Source: Cyanodermella asteris
Taxonomy: Eukaryota > Ascomycota > Lecanoromycetes > Ostropales > Stictidaceae
Direction of reading: 5' to 3'
DNA: 64,000 nucleotides
NCBI GenBank assembly: GCA_900618795.1
Contig: UYJD01000002.1
Coordinates: 673,150 to 737,149, forward strand
Position numbers and translations under genes: made by a program. This document shows positions 1-10,840 of this stretch, in pieces. Every line of letters starts with the position of its first letter. Positions within the stretch are counted from its first letter, which is position 1. The notes under the pieces are model-generated. The model did not search any database. It was not told the origin of the DNA and saw only the letters and a list, made by a program, of their open reading frames with translations.

Positions 1-192
1 TTCCGCCTTCCGGCGCTGTCGCAAGACATACAATCCGATCAAGGCGACCGAGAACAAGACCGCCAATACCAGGAGGATGATTCCGGCAATAGCGGCTCCC
101 GATACTCCACCGTCATGTTCCCGTCTGAACAGTCCAGCTGCCCGAGGCAGGATCTGTTCCACGGCGATATGTGGGAGGGGAATTGGCGGCAT
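1..192 (-). CDS. single-pass membrane protein, N-terminal part (cut by window edge)
   Basis: The reverse-strand frame starts at an ATG at 192-190 and stays open for 64 codons to the window edge, so only the N-terminus is present. About 30 polar residues, including a dibasic pair before EHDGG, precede one strong hydrophobic segment at about residues 34-56. A basic stretch (RQRRK) then marks the cytoplasmic side. No N-terminal signal peptide is obvious, unless upstream exons exist that I did not find. This layout (short ectodomain, GxxxG-rich helix, RRK anchor) matches common fungal single-TM surface proteins of unknown function. It also resembles the gene at 54149-55120. The function is unknown. 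Confidence 0.5.
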   Translation of the reverse strand, partial: MPPIPLPHIAVEQILPRAAGLFRREHDGGVSGAAIAGIILLVLAVLFSVALIGLYVLRQRRKAE

Positions 193-272
193 GATGGTTG
201 ATTAGATGTTGGAACTTTGGGTCGGATGTGACGGGGATCTGGGTATAGATGGATAGACGTGGGTGGGTGGTG

Positions 273-278
273 TATATA
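273..278 (-). promoter_or_regulatory. possible TATA box
   Basis: A TATATA hexamer read on the reverse strand lies about 80 nt upstream of the ATG at 192. This is a reasonable place for a TATA element of the membrane-protein gene at the window edge. It rests on position and sequence only. Confidence 0.35.
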
Positions 279-2498
279 GGCGCTATTGCTGAGGGTATCA
301 AGGGTATCTCTGTGATCAAACGAGTGACTGGGGCGTAGGTGACGACCAAAACAAGGTCAAAACATAAAGCAAGGGTGGAACAATAGCTTTGACTATCCTT
401 GACTGCGGAAGGGACTGGAGCTGTGACAAGAACGATAGACTTTTGGAAACAGAAATATGAAAGGTTGCTTCAGGTCAACAAGAAGGAGGCCCGTCCTGAG
501 GCATATATCCCGGTCCCTTGCCCTCACGCCCTCCGGCGGTGTCACCAACCCCTACCTCTGACAGCAGTGGCACTCTGAGAATAGGTTGATCCGAGCTTTT
601 GGGGTTGCAAGGGGGAACTGCGCTGCGGGAATGGCTGGCACTCGCTCGAAATTGGCCCCTGCGGCTAGGGAATTGCGCTGTTGCACCCCCCGGCTCAGAC
701 GCTGCTGATCGTCACAGGCAGGACCACCATCGACTACTGCTCTCTCCTTCGTGGGCCAATTTCGAGCTCTTATTCTTGCTTGTGATTACCCTCGAACAGC
801 ATCGCCCGGAGCCAATCACGGCTGTAAGCGCGATGGCCGGTTACGATAAGCTGTTCCAGCCCTGCGTCCACGACTCTTCTTTCATTATTCTGTCTTGCAG
901 CCATCGTCGATAATAATGTCTCCAGGGCGCTGCGGCAGTCAGTCGAGCTACCTAGAGAACAGAGACGTGTTTATTGCGCTGAGGCTCGGCCTGTCCAATG
1001 GAAGCATGCCTTGCAGCGGCGCCGATTTGATCAACCACACATGCATTGACCAACCCCCCAATTAACCACGCCCAGACCACCGGCTGGTGAGTGGTGGCGC
1101 CAATCAGCCAATGCAGATGGCGGCTCTGGAAGATGAAGCTACGTACACCGACACTGGGCGATCCTGCAAGGGCAAATGTTCACTTTGATGAGCTGTCGAG
1201 AAGGTATGCGCGGCTATGGAGGGACAAGCTCGCCCCTATTCGTGCTGAAGAATGGCCGAGGAATCGTGGCCATCTCTGTTGTGAGGATTTGTGAAGGGAT
1301 CAGACTGGGTTGGCGCTTATGGGCGAGAGTCAGAGGGACGGGCTTTTTGAAACACTGCTGTGGCACTGGCTCGCCGAGTCGCCCGGATCCTGCGTGCAGG
1401 GGCCGCTGTGTCATGTCATGTCAAATCAACTCGCTTGAACCAATTGCGATCGTTTTGGATGGAAATGCCTACGCGCTGAAGCTATAGACTCGATATCGTT
1501 ATCTTTTGCTTTTGTTATTGTTGCGGGCTGTTACTGTTCACGATAGAACATCACAACCAAGATGATCGCCAGGCAACGCCACTTTGCAATTTGCCGTTAC
1601 TCTAACTAGGCGGTCCATACCGAGTACTGCATAGCAGACTCGGCAACACAGTTGTTGGGCGGGGCCGCGTTGCGGTGCAGATGGGCGTGTTGCTCACATG
1701 CGTCTCCACAGCCGGAGCGATGAACGAATGGATTCGAGGTGAGGACGTCGACGCGACCGTTGGAGAACAAGGTTCGAACATTCGATCGAATGTCGATGCC
1801 GTCGTTGGGGTCCGCCAGGAAAGGAAATCGATCTGAAGGTACTTCCCCGCTACGTCTGTCTGACTAACTACACTTGAGAGAGCAGCGTAGCAAGGATTCA
1901 TGGAGAACGTGACACGAACCGTCGGTTGCGCAGATGTCAGAGTGAAACTGCTGCCGTGGAAACGAAAACGAGTGCAACAGCACGGCATCAACAGCGGCGG
2001 CGGCGACGGCTCTCGAAGCGTTGCAGGATAAGCGTTGGGTTTCATGAGGGACGCTGTGCCGATGTTTCGCCTGTGACCCTAACGGCGGATTCCAACTGCG
2101 CTTAAGATAGCTCGCAATTGTGTCATCAAGCATCGGATTGCTTCTGACTACTTCCACAAGTAGCGGTGAATACGTTTGTTCGGTCGCGACGGAGGCGAAG
2201 CAGCAATAATGCTGATGCTGGCCTCATCGCGTTGAAAGGTGCAGCGCATTGAATCGCGTTCCAGATGTTCAGACAGAAATGACCGAACAGATCCTTGCTC
2301 AGCCCTTGCGTGCAGAGATTCCGCGGCCGCTCTTCTGTCAACAATGCAAATCTCTTCACGTTAACTTTGTGCCCGTCGTCACACGAGAAGTCGCGTGCAA
2401 GGCGTACAACAATAATGATCAGGCAAAGCAAGAACCGAAGAACACAAACGGGCACAAAGATCGACAGTTTGATGATGCCTGCAACGTGGGGATCAAGC

Positions 2499-2517
2499 TT
2501 TTTTTTTTTTTTTTTTT
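2499..2517. repeat. poly-T tract (T19)
   Basis: There is an uninterrupted run of 19 T residues in gene-free sequence. It could be a mononucleotide microsatellite or the tail of a retroposed sequence. No adjacent element body is recognisable. Confidence 0.8.
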
Positions 2518-3008
2518 CGGGTGGAAGATTCTTTCCGTGGGCGTCCAGGGGTCGACGAATTATTAGCGCCCAAGGGATCCGCGTCTGTGTGGAGAAAAAG
2601 GGCAATGGACTTTTGAGATTGGGAGAGAGCTCATCCCTGCGGCGGCATGATTGCTGTGGGCCTCGACGTGCATATTTATGCGCTTCTACGATGGCCGTTG
2701 TGATCAGATGTGGAAGTCGTGGCTGCATGCAGGTGCACGTCGAAGGTCATAGATGAGGCTGTTGCGCAGCCATTTGCTGCGATGTTTGTTCACAATCAAA
2801 GTCGCAAAGAAGTCTACTCATATTCTGGATGTAGGTTTTATGCTGATGAACATCATTATTATTATTTGCTATCATGCTGTTTCAAGGAACTACCCGAGAT
2901 GACGGCGACTTTGGTGTGACCGTCAAGGTGGTGCCACCTGCCGATTCGCGCAATTGATCGTACACTGTCCTTGCTACCTATCATGCATCAAACCAACGTC
3001 TTTGTCGA

Positions 3009-6000
3009 TCAGTTGAGTAGCTCTTCGAGCTTCCGAGACCAGTTGTTCTGGTCCACAAGCTGCTTGATCACGTCGATATACTCTGACAACAGCTCCTCCA
3101 ATTCGGCTCGACTCAGTTGCGCATCATCCCAGCTGGGCATGATCAGAACCGTTTCCGATCCAGGTGCCTTGCAATTCCACAGCAGGCCAACATCCGTCCG
3201 GCTGACCTGCTGTACCTTGGTCATGCACCGAAGATTGTTCGAGGAGCTGCCGGGCAGCCAGTTGAAAATCTGGCGCCGCCACGCCTGCACCATCGCATCA
3301 CCTGCCTCGGCTTTGGACCTCCTCAGACCTTCTATCACTGCGCCAAACGGCGCAGCTGCATGCTTGTTCAGCATTTGTTGCTCTTCGTGCGTGTGTTTCA
3401 GGAGGTCGAGTACAGACGTCGCTTTATCCAATCTGATCGCGTTTACAATTGTCTGAACAGTCGGGCCGCTGACTTCCATCGCAGATGGCATCCTGCCTGC
3501 TTGCCATGGCTGCAGAAAAGGCCATTCTCGAGCGGCCTGGTACTGAGCGAACAGGGCGACAGGCTGCTTTGTGCGTCTGCAGTTGAGTATTGCCAACGCT
3601 GCTTTTAGCGTTTGGGACGGGTCAATGCCATGCTCCTTCTTCAGCGCCGCTAATCCTGGGAAAGAGCACTCTTGGGAAAGTCCAGTCACACCATCGCCAT
3701 CCGTATCGAGGGCTTGACGTTTTGCACCTGGCTTGCCGGTATGCTCATCGATCCAGCCGGTGGAATCGCCCTTGAACCAATCTGGAGCACGTTGCTCAGG
3801 GAATAACGCAGCATGACCATTATCGATGCCAGCACGCAGTAGCCGATCAACGTGCCACTGGATCGAAATCTGAGCGGCGCCTGAGCTTTCCAATGCGTAT
3901 GTGCTTTCGACCCATGCCTTGAAAGGCACCCGTTTTGATAGAGACTCAGCTGAGTGCCCCGAAAGCAGTTCGTCAAGGTCATTCTGAAAGAAGGGTAAAC
4001 TGATGCCGTCGAAAGCTGAATGCTGCGCCATATAGATGAGGCCGGTCTGATTCGGCCCCTTGATCGGTACAAGTACAACCCTGAACATCGGACCTGGAAA
4101 AGCGGCAAAGTCCAAGTCCTGATCATTCCACTTAAGGCGCTTCAAGTCATTCGGCGAGTCAATACCGTCAAGCTCCGTTATACAATGCGCAAACCAGGCT
4201 TCACTCGGACGGAGAACGACATGGTGTGGCTCTTCATCAACGCGGATGGCCATTGTGCGCAGCATGGCGTTATTGCCGAGGGCTGACTGAAGAGCCGCTT
4301 TTGTTTTCGCTAGATCAGCATCGCAAACAAAAGCATGTCGGTGGTTGTTGCTTTGGGGTCGTCGTCGTTGGAGGAAGTACTTTTGAAACCCGTACATTGG
4401 AATGATGTCCTCGACATCGGTCCACGCCATACCCTTCGACGACAGCATCTCGTCGCAAGCAGCCCTGATCCGTTCCCGGTGCGAATGATTCCTAGCAAAG
4501 CTCATATCCTCTGACCCGGGTGGACCTTCTCGCTGAACGAGGAGTTCGTCGTACCCGCTTGCAACAGATGATCGCGAGTCGAGCAATTGCGCTTGTTCAG
4601 AGATCTTCGCGTTCTCGGCAACTTCTTGCAAGTTCATGGACATGGACAATTCCTTCTCCAGCAGTCCAGGGAATCGAGCAATTAAAAGACTGTCAGCCCA
4701 CTCCGTGATTATTGTCTCCGGTGTCAAGGTTCCCTCGCTTACTCCGAGGAGGCGTGTCCACAGTGCAAGGAGAGCTTTCAGTGTGCCTTCTGGTTTTGAG
4801 GTGTGGCCATTTGTCTGACCGTTTGGCTGCTCTTTTGATTGCATGTGTTCCGCTAGTCGATCTCGCAGGACATTTTTCTGGACTTTCCCGGTATTCGTTT
4901 TCGGAAGTTTGTCAAGGCCCAAGTCTTGCACTGGGACAATAGCTTCGATCGCGGATGCCTGTCCGTACTTCTGGATAAGCCGTTCCTTGATTTTGGTCTC
5001 TGGGAGTTTCTCTGCTTGCTCGGGATCGATTTCGACGACTGCGACGGGCACTTCGCCAGCGATAGTGTCCGGAATGCCTACTACCTCTGCAGACAAATCA
5101 AAATGGCTCTGCAAGGTAGCCTCAATTGCCGTTGGCGCAACATTTTCACCTCCTCTTATAATCAAATCCTTGTAGCGTCCAACTATAGCGATATCGCCGT
5201 CCTCAGACATCACTGCCTGGTCGCCAGTCTTCATCCAATGGCCAAAGTCATCATCATAGAACGGATCGTCGACCTCTTGTTCTGGAGCCAGCCAGTACTG
5301 CTTGATGACGATTGGTCCTCCTACGTGTAGCTCTCCATGCTCTCCAAGGGGCAAGGGCTTGCCAGTGTCAGGGTCACACACCCGTACCGCAAGGCCAGGA
5401 TGCAGCTTGGTCTTTGGCTTATCCGAGTCGGGACAGAAGACTCTTTGAAAGGTTATACTCGACTCGGTCATCCCGAAGCCATTGCCAACATTCTGCGCAC
5501 CGAATCCATCAAAGCATGCCTTGATGTCCTCACTGAGAATCTTCGTCGCCCCGAGTCGAACGATCTGGACAGTTTTCATATCTGACTTCTTGAATGACGG
5601 ATGCGTAAGTAAAGATTGTAGTATTGCTGGAACTCCAGGTACATCAGTGCAGCCTTCTTCGCGGATTGCTCGCAAGGAAGAGGCCGCGTCGAAGGTTGCT
5701 GCCGGATGAACTACACAGCCGCCGCTGATGTGCATTTGGTGTATGTAGTTGTTCGCCATGACTTTTGACCAGTCAGTCAATGTTGCGATGAGCTAGGATT
5801 TACTTACTGTGATTGAGCGGAAGATGATTACAGGCAACTCTTTTCTCGGAGATGCCATTGATAATTTTGTTGCTGGTGCTCGCAGCCGTGAAATTGCGGT
5901 TGGTGACAGGACATCCTTTCGGCAACGAGGTTGTGCCACTGGTACTGAATAGCATGATCACATCATCTAGCTGATGCTTGAACGTGACGCTCTCAAATGA

Positions 6001-6594
6001 GGAGGACGACTTCTTCTTCTCGTCTGTGCTTTCGCCAAAATCCTGGAAGCCTTGCCAATCGCTGTCTGGGCTCGTCTTCGGGCCTGCATCCAAAACAAGC
6101 TTGAGAATCGTATCCCTGACCACAGCCGCTGCGTACTGCTCAAGTTTCGCGGCAATCTCTGGCCGTTGGACAACAACGACAAATGGCTTGGCTATCGAAA
6201 ACATGTATTTTGCCTCCCTTTCATTGTTGGCAACATTGGGATTTAGGGGACAGAAAATGCAATTCGGTTCCAGACATGCACGCAGGAGAAGATGTCACTC
6301 AACACCACTCGTGATGAATGCAACTATTCGCATTCCTGGCCGGAGCCCGGCATGGTATAACTTCGTGGCGAATGCATGGCTTGCGTGGACCAACTCTCGG
6401 TGAGTCCATCTCAAATAAGGTCCGTCTCGAGCGGCACACTCTGACAGACCTACAAGGTAGTTTGCCGGCTGATGAAGACAGGCAATTGCTCTGTGCTGCG
6501 GGTATTGTTTCGACGCCAGATGGTAGAGTTCGTGCAAAGAATCGGCGGCCGGCGAGATGGTTTGGTCGGACACCCACTCCGAAGGTTTCCTCAT
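3009..6594 (-). CDS. NRPS-like A-T-C protein, interrupted by one in-frame TGA
   Basis: This is an adenylate-forming enzyme of the NRPS-like type with order adenylation, carrier, condensation-like; it would be 1179 residues if the TGA were sense. Exon 1 is 6594-5808 and exon 2 is 5761-3009. The intron 5807-5762 (GTAAGT donor, TTGACTGAC branch, AAAAG acceptor) restores NHIMANNYIHQ. The A domain shows A3 (FSTSGTTSLPKG, near residue 217), FGMTESS, the TGD and GRYKDLIIRGGENV motifs, and the A10 lysine in TNTGK (near 555). The carrier motif is WADSL, with the phosphopantetheine serine near 620. The condensation-like domain has QHSAFDG instead of HHxxxDG, keeping the catalytic second His (about 843) and Asp (about 847). 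Codon 100 (6297-6295) is TGA, where relatives are expected to have an aromatic residue after GVE. The same frame continues through the conserved FCPLNP block, so the gene is a recent pseudogene, is read through, or carries a sequence error. The substrate is unknown. It is divergent from the MFS gene at 7705. Confidence 0.8.
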
Positions 6595-7704
6595 AGTGCC
6601 GAGTGCCTGCTGTGTATCGCGAAGGATTCAATGAGCTTCTATAATTCTACATACAAATTTATAAATCGGAGGATGCCACCCAGAAACTATGCGCAATAGC
6701 GTAGGAACAATCGCGTAGGAGTTTGCTCTCACCAATCCTACATCAACGCGTTCTGAAGCCGCTGGGCGCGTCGCTTTGATTCAACGCCCTTATCGAAGGT
6801 CTCGAAGATGACTTCATGCATGCCAATATGTGACATTTAGAGTTCGCCACTCAAAGATTTAGGCTTTACCAGCCGAACCGCACCAACACCTCATTTGTCG
6901 AACGCCAGACCCGAAGTTTGTGTTAGGGCTGCACGCAAATCTGGTCTCGATGAGAGCCTCGCGCATGACGCCAATTACACAAAGTGGATTTTGAAAAGAC
7001 CTTGCTTACGACGGTAAAGAGGTGGAAGCTCGTTGTTCAGATAGCCTTTGATGGTGATATCTAACGGAGACATCTGATGCTTTTTGCAGGGCAATGAAAG
7101 GAGATTTTAGGTGAGGTCGATACGTAAAGTCTTCCCCGCTGGTTTTTGTCTCAGGTCGCAGAGATCTTGGATTCGATGCTGGCTGAAGATAAGGTTCAAC
7201 ATGATTACGTTTCTGCTTCCGCTCTGGCGACTTTAGCTCCTTGCGGGCTATCGAACTGAGTAGGTCGGTATTTTCGGTGTTTTAGTATACTACATATAAA
7301 TTACTCGCCTGTTTTAGGTTAGCGCGCCCTTAAGTAATTAAGGGTCTATAAAACCCTTGCGTAGGGTTCTAACCTCGTTTTAATTAATCAATACTATTCG
7401 AAAAACTTGCTGCACGTTACGGGCATTAGTGCTTTTTGCGTCGGGTATAGCAACCGGTCAGATGTGGTTGGTTTCTTCGCATCTTTGTCGATCGTTAGTG
7501 CTGATCAGCGCTACCAAGATCCCAGAGATCCACTCTCGACGCTACCTGCGTTTACTGACGTAGTTCTCCTTCTCGGTGTGGAGGTTGACAGAGCACGAAT
7601 GCTGTGTCTCTGCCCGCCTTCGTGATGGTGTTCTTGCGTAGGCGAAGACACGGCCTCTTTCCAACCAGCCATACGGCCACTAAGAGATCCCTAAAACCGG
7701 CGAC
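6595..7704. other. bidirectional intergenic region between NRPS-like and MFS genes
   Basis: This 1.1 kb separates two divergently transcribed genes and should contain both promoters. I saw no credible coding frame. From about 7260 to 7400 the sequence turns sharply AT-rich and contains the nested inverted repeats listed separately. Elsewhere the composition is ordinary. Confidence 0.5.
7260..7400. repeat. AT-rich sliver with nested inverted repeats (possible RIP-degraded repeat remnant)
   Basis: The outer arms GGTTAG (7317-7322) and CTAACC (7369-7374) enclose two hairpins. One is CCCTTAA-GTAA-TTAAGGG at 7327-7344. The other is AACCCT-TGCGT-AGGGTT at 7352-7368. The surroundings are rich in TA steps (TATAC, TACATATAAATTA, TTTTAATTAAT), unlike the balanced flanks. 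TA-rich islands with GCGC cores are typical leftovers of repeat-induced point mutation in ascomycetes. The class of the parent element cannot be read from this short piece. Confidence 0.5.
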
Positions 7705-9303
7705 ATGTCTACACCGTCGCCAGGCTCAACTCTCCATAACTTCGAGCCTGCTGATGAGAAGCCCGTGAGGACGAGAGATTCCGAGAGCGAATCTCCATGC
7801 AATGGGGAGCACGACATCGAGAAATGGCCGGCTCCGCAGCCTGCACTACGATCGTCACAAGATAGGGATACGAGCAGAGATTCACATCAGCAAAGATTGG
7901 AAGAATTTCAAGTCAAATGGAATGAGGACGACCCGCAGAACCCACTGAATTGGTCTAAACGACAGAAAGGCTGGATAACATTCCAGCTCGCACAGCTTGC
8001 GCTCGCGACTTCGCTTGGTTCCTCGATCATATCGCCCGCCGAGAGGGTCATTGCAGAGTACACCGGCATTTCGAAAGAAGTCTCCGTGCTCTGTGTATCC
8101 ATGTACATTCTCGGGTTTGCGGTCGGGCCTTTGATCTGGGCCCCCATAAGCGAAATATGGGGACGAAGGACGGGTATGCTGCCTGCGATGCTCGGTCTTG
8201 CACTCTTCAGCATTGGGGTGGCTACAAGTCGGAACGCTCAGAGCATCTTCATCTTGCGTTTCTTCTCAGGACTTTGTGCTTCTGCACCGGTCGCGAACGT
8301 ATCCGCAGCACTCGGAGACATATGGCCGCCCAAGGTCAGAGGCGTAGCTGTGTCGCTGTACGCCGCTACAGTCACCGGAGGACCAACGATTGGACCCGTC
8401 ATCGGTGCGGCGCTTACATACAATGAGCATCTGACCTGGAGATGGACTGGATATATCCTTGCAACCTGGTCAGCCATCGTCCTTGTGCTGGCTTGGCTCC
8501 AGCTTCCAGAGACGTACGCGCCTTTTCTGCTGAAGCAGAAAGCCCAGAAGTTGCGTCGAGAGACAGGCGATAGTCGTTGGTGGCATCCTCACGAAGATGT
8601 CCGCGTCGATATCAAGTCGATATTTGTCAAGCACTTCGCACGCCCTATTAGGATGTTGCTTACGGAGCCGGCTGTCACGGCATTGGCCATGTATGCCTCG
8701 TTCGTCTACGGGCTTCTCTACATGACGCTGGAAATCTTCCCTATCGTGTTCGAGCAGAATCGTGGCTGGGGCCCTATCGTCAGCACGCTGCCCTTTCTCT
8801 CCCTCTTCATCGGCGTGATGCTTGCCTGCTTCATCAACGTCGGCAATCAGAGTCGCGTCGTCCGAGCGCTCGAGGCAAGCGGCGGAAAGCCTATTCCCGA
8901 GGTTCGACTAGCTCCCATGGCGATCGGTGGTGTATTGTTTGTGATTGGTTTGTTTTGGTTTGGATGGACTGCAAACCCGAAGATCTTGTGGGTGTCGCCA
9001 GTCATTGCTGCTGCATTTATCGGATGTGGTTTCGTGATCATTTTCCAGCAGTGCATGAACTTTCTGGTCGATACCTACGTTATATACGCTGCCAGTGCAG
9101 TGTCGGCGAACACGTTCTTGAGAAGCTTGCTTGCGGCCGGCATGCCGCTTGCAGTGTCTCCGATTTTTAGGTCATTGGGAGTTGGCGGAGCCATGAGCCT
9201 GCTCGGCGGGCTGGCTGCTCTGGCGCTGCCGGTGCCTTTCGTGTTGATGAAGTATGGCGTGAACCTGAGGCGGATGTCAAAATTCGCACCAACCGACGAT
9301 TGA
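7705..9303 (+). CDS. MFS drug:H+ antiporter (DHA1 type)
   Basis: This is an intronless 532-residue major facilitator transporter, probably a plasma-membrane exporter of toxins, polyamines or metabolites. A charged cytoplasmic N-terminus of about 85 residues leads into the fungal DHA1 entry motif DDPQNPLNWSKRQKGW, followed by 12 predicted membrane helices. The loop 2-3 signature is present as GPLIWAPISEIWGRR. The motif-C-like GGPTIGPVIGAAL lies in helix 5 and is typical of antiporters. LPETYAP follows helix 6, and a long central loop (KAQKLRRETGD) separates the two halves. The family resembles Flu1/Tpo1-like carriers; the substrate cannot be told from sequence. It is divergent from the NRPS-like gene and convergent with the thioesterase, so it could export that cluster's product (inference). 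Confidence 0.9.
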   Translation: MSTPSPGSTLHNFEPADEKPVRTRDSESESPCNGEHDIEKWPAPQPALRSSQDRDTSRDSHQQRLEEFQVKWNEDDPQNPLNWSKRQKGWITFQLAQLALATSLGSSIISPAERVIAEYTGISKEVSVLCVSMYILGFAVGPLIWAPISEIWGRRTGMLPAMLGLALFSIGVATSRNAQSIFILRFFSGLCASAPVANVSAALGDIWPPKVRGVAVSLYAATVTGGPTIGPVIGAALTYNEHLTWRWTGYILATWSAIVLVLAWLQLPETYAPFLLKQKAQKLRRETGDSRWWHPHEDVRVDIKSIFVKHFARPIRMLLTEPAVTALAMYASFVYGLLYMTLEIFPIVFEQNRGWGPIVSTLPFLSLFIGVMLACFINVGNQSRVVRALEASGGKPIPEVRLAPMAIGGVLFVIGLFWFGWTANPKILWVSPVIAAAFIGCGFVIIFQQCMNFLVDTYVIYAASAVSANTFLRSLLAAGMPLAVSPIFRSLGVGGAMSLLGGLAALALPVPFVLMKYGVNLRRMSKFAPTDD

Positions 9304-9501
9304 CGAAGTCGTGAAATGATAGACTTGTACATATTAATATACGAAGACTTTTCTTGCGCGATTGAACGACATTAATATCCAGGAATCTCCCGTAAGTACT
9401 GCGTCGTACCTCTAAGTCTAAACGTGACGCAAATTAACAAAGAACCGCCCGATGCAAACGCTCCTCGCCGTATTTCTCATGTCCTCGTAATCCTGGTCCA
9501 T

Positions 9502-10068
9502 CTATAACTTCGCATCCTTGACGACGAACAGAACGGTCCCCTCCGCATACACCATGACCTGACCATCTTCGACCACCGTCCGAATCCATATCTTCCTCCC
9601 CTGCCTCTCCTCAATCGCGTACCTGGCCAACACCAAATTCGGAACCGGCACCGGCCGTCGATACCTTAGCTTCATCTCCCCCGTCAGCGCTTGCCCATCC
9701 TTGAACTCCGTCGTCGCACACATGCTCGCCGTGTGATCGACAATGAAGCTCGTCAGCCCGCCCTGCATGACATTCCGCCACCCGTCGAGGTCCGACCCCA
9801 GCGACAAGAGGAGATAGTATTCGGGCGAATGGTACGGAGGAGTGGTTCTCTTGGAACGCAGGAGCTGACGGGCGCGGAAGGTGGTTTCGGACCAGAGGGT
9901 CTTGGACATGAGGCGCGCCGGCGCGCGGTCGCGGACCGGAGGCGGCTGTCGGCGGACCGGGGAGGTTATGTTGATGAGGTCTGGTGAGGAGAGGAGGGAT
10001 TGGGCCCATTCGGGCGCGAAGTCGGACAAGATCTCTTCGCGCAACATTTTTGAGGTTTTTTTGGTCAA
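9502..10068 (-). CDS. hotdog-fold thioesterase (PaaI/4HBT-like)
   Basis: This is a single-exon 188-residue protein with the hotdog core of the 4HBT/PaaI thioesterases, enzymes that hydrolyse acyl-CoA or acyl-carrier thioesters. The helix motif VMQGGLTSFIVDHTAS (about 105-120) is the family's HGG-type segment, with Gln in place of His. It is followed by the strand block GEMKLRYRRPVPVPNLVLARY and the C-terminal VYAEGTVLFVV strand. The N-terminal 60 residues are basic and proline-rich and look like a linker. There is no clear signal peptide. The gene is convergent with the MFS gene about 200 nt away. Proximity to an NRPS-like synthetase suggests a possible editing or release role, but a housekeeping role is equally possible. 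Confidence 0.8.
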   Translation of the reverse strand: MTKKTSKMLREEILSDFAPEWAQSLLSSPDLINITSPVRRQPPPVRDRAPARLMSKTLWSETTFRARQLLRSKRTTPPYHSPEYYLLLSLGSDLDGWRNVMQGGLTSFIVDHTASMCATTEFKDGQALTGEMKLRYRRPVPVPNLVLARYAIEERQGRKIWIRTVVEDGQVMVYAEGTVLFVVKDAKL

Positions 10069-10840
10069 GGGATAAAACTTGGCACTGGGTTTCCGCGATG
10101 CTCAAGAGAAGAAGTATGGAATGCTGTGAGGACCGAGCAGCTGGGTCCCCGGGTGCATGTAGCGGTTGGCCATGGCTTACGATCCTAGTACGATACACTA
10201 TACTTCTTCCCACGTGTGAGAACAAATGGTGATCTGATGGGAGAGTGTTGATCTTCGATTAGGGAATACGTTCATCTACGTCATGTGGTAGCACAACATC
10301 CAGGCGAGGCGCATGTTCCCGAGCAGTTCCTGGGAGCGAGTTCTGATTGCTCGATCGAACGCCGCAAGCTGCTCCATCTCCGTCTCGGCATGAAACGTGG
10401 AAACCTTGGCTAACACATGTTCAGCAGGCGGCGAGAAGAGATCGGTCGAGCTGATGGAAAGCCCATTAAAAAGTTCGAAAGATCGCCGCCAGCGACGATG
10501 GTGGCTGCGTGGCAAGCCCAAGGTATAAACTCTAGTGTCGTGGCCCTTGTCACGTGCAACTCGTTGCTCGCTACAGTATCTCTGAATAGGTTCGATAGGC
10601 GGCCGGCATATTTGAGATCAACATACGTCTAAGCTGCGAACTCTAGCAAGAGGGCAATTGTCCATGTTGCTGCTTGCTCTTTTGGTAGTTTCCACTTCAT
10701 CAAGAACATCCAAAACTGCACATGACCAGATCTAGGTAAATATAACCCTGCGTAAGGCAGCTGTTCTACCTTGTCCCAACTTCGAACCATCGTGTCGACT
10801 TCCAGATCCAGGGGCTATCGACAGTGTTGATACCGCACGG
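10069..10840. other. intergenic region
   Basis: No credible gene is seen. A reverse-strand frame of 81 codons at 10521-10276 has no family character. The region holds the promoter of the thioesterase and the 3' flank of CMR1. Confidence 0.4.

Larger units (their letters stand above)
193..3008. other. gene-poor stretch
   Basis: I found no reading frame with recognisable protein character on either strand. The longest open frames (up to about 200 codons near 2126-2728) overlap one another in different frames and look compositional. A run of 19 T lies at 2499-2517. The 3' end of the stretch is probably the downstream flank of the NRPS-like gene. Confidence 0.5.

Noticed and set aside
2126-2728. 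200-codon reverse-strand open frame in the left gene-poor stretch
   Set aside because: It contains a poly-Lys run from the T19 tract, overlaps equally long frames on the other strand and has no domain-like pattern.
7352-7368. AACCCT/AGGGTT as interstitial telomere repeat
   Set aside because: Only single copies in opposite orientation forming a hairpin; telomeric DNA would show tandem units in one direction.
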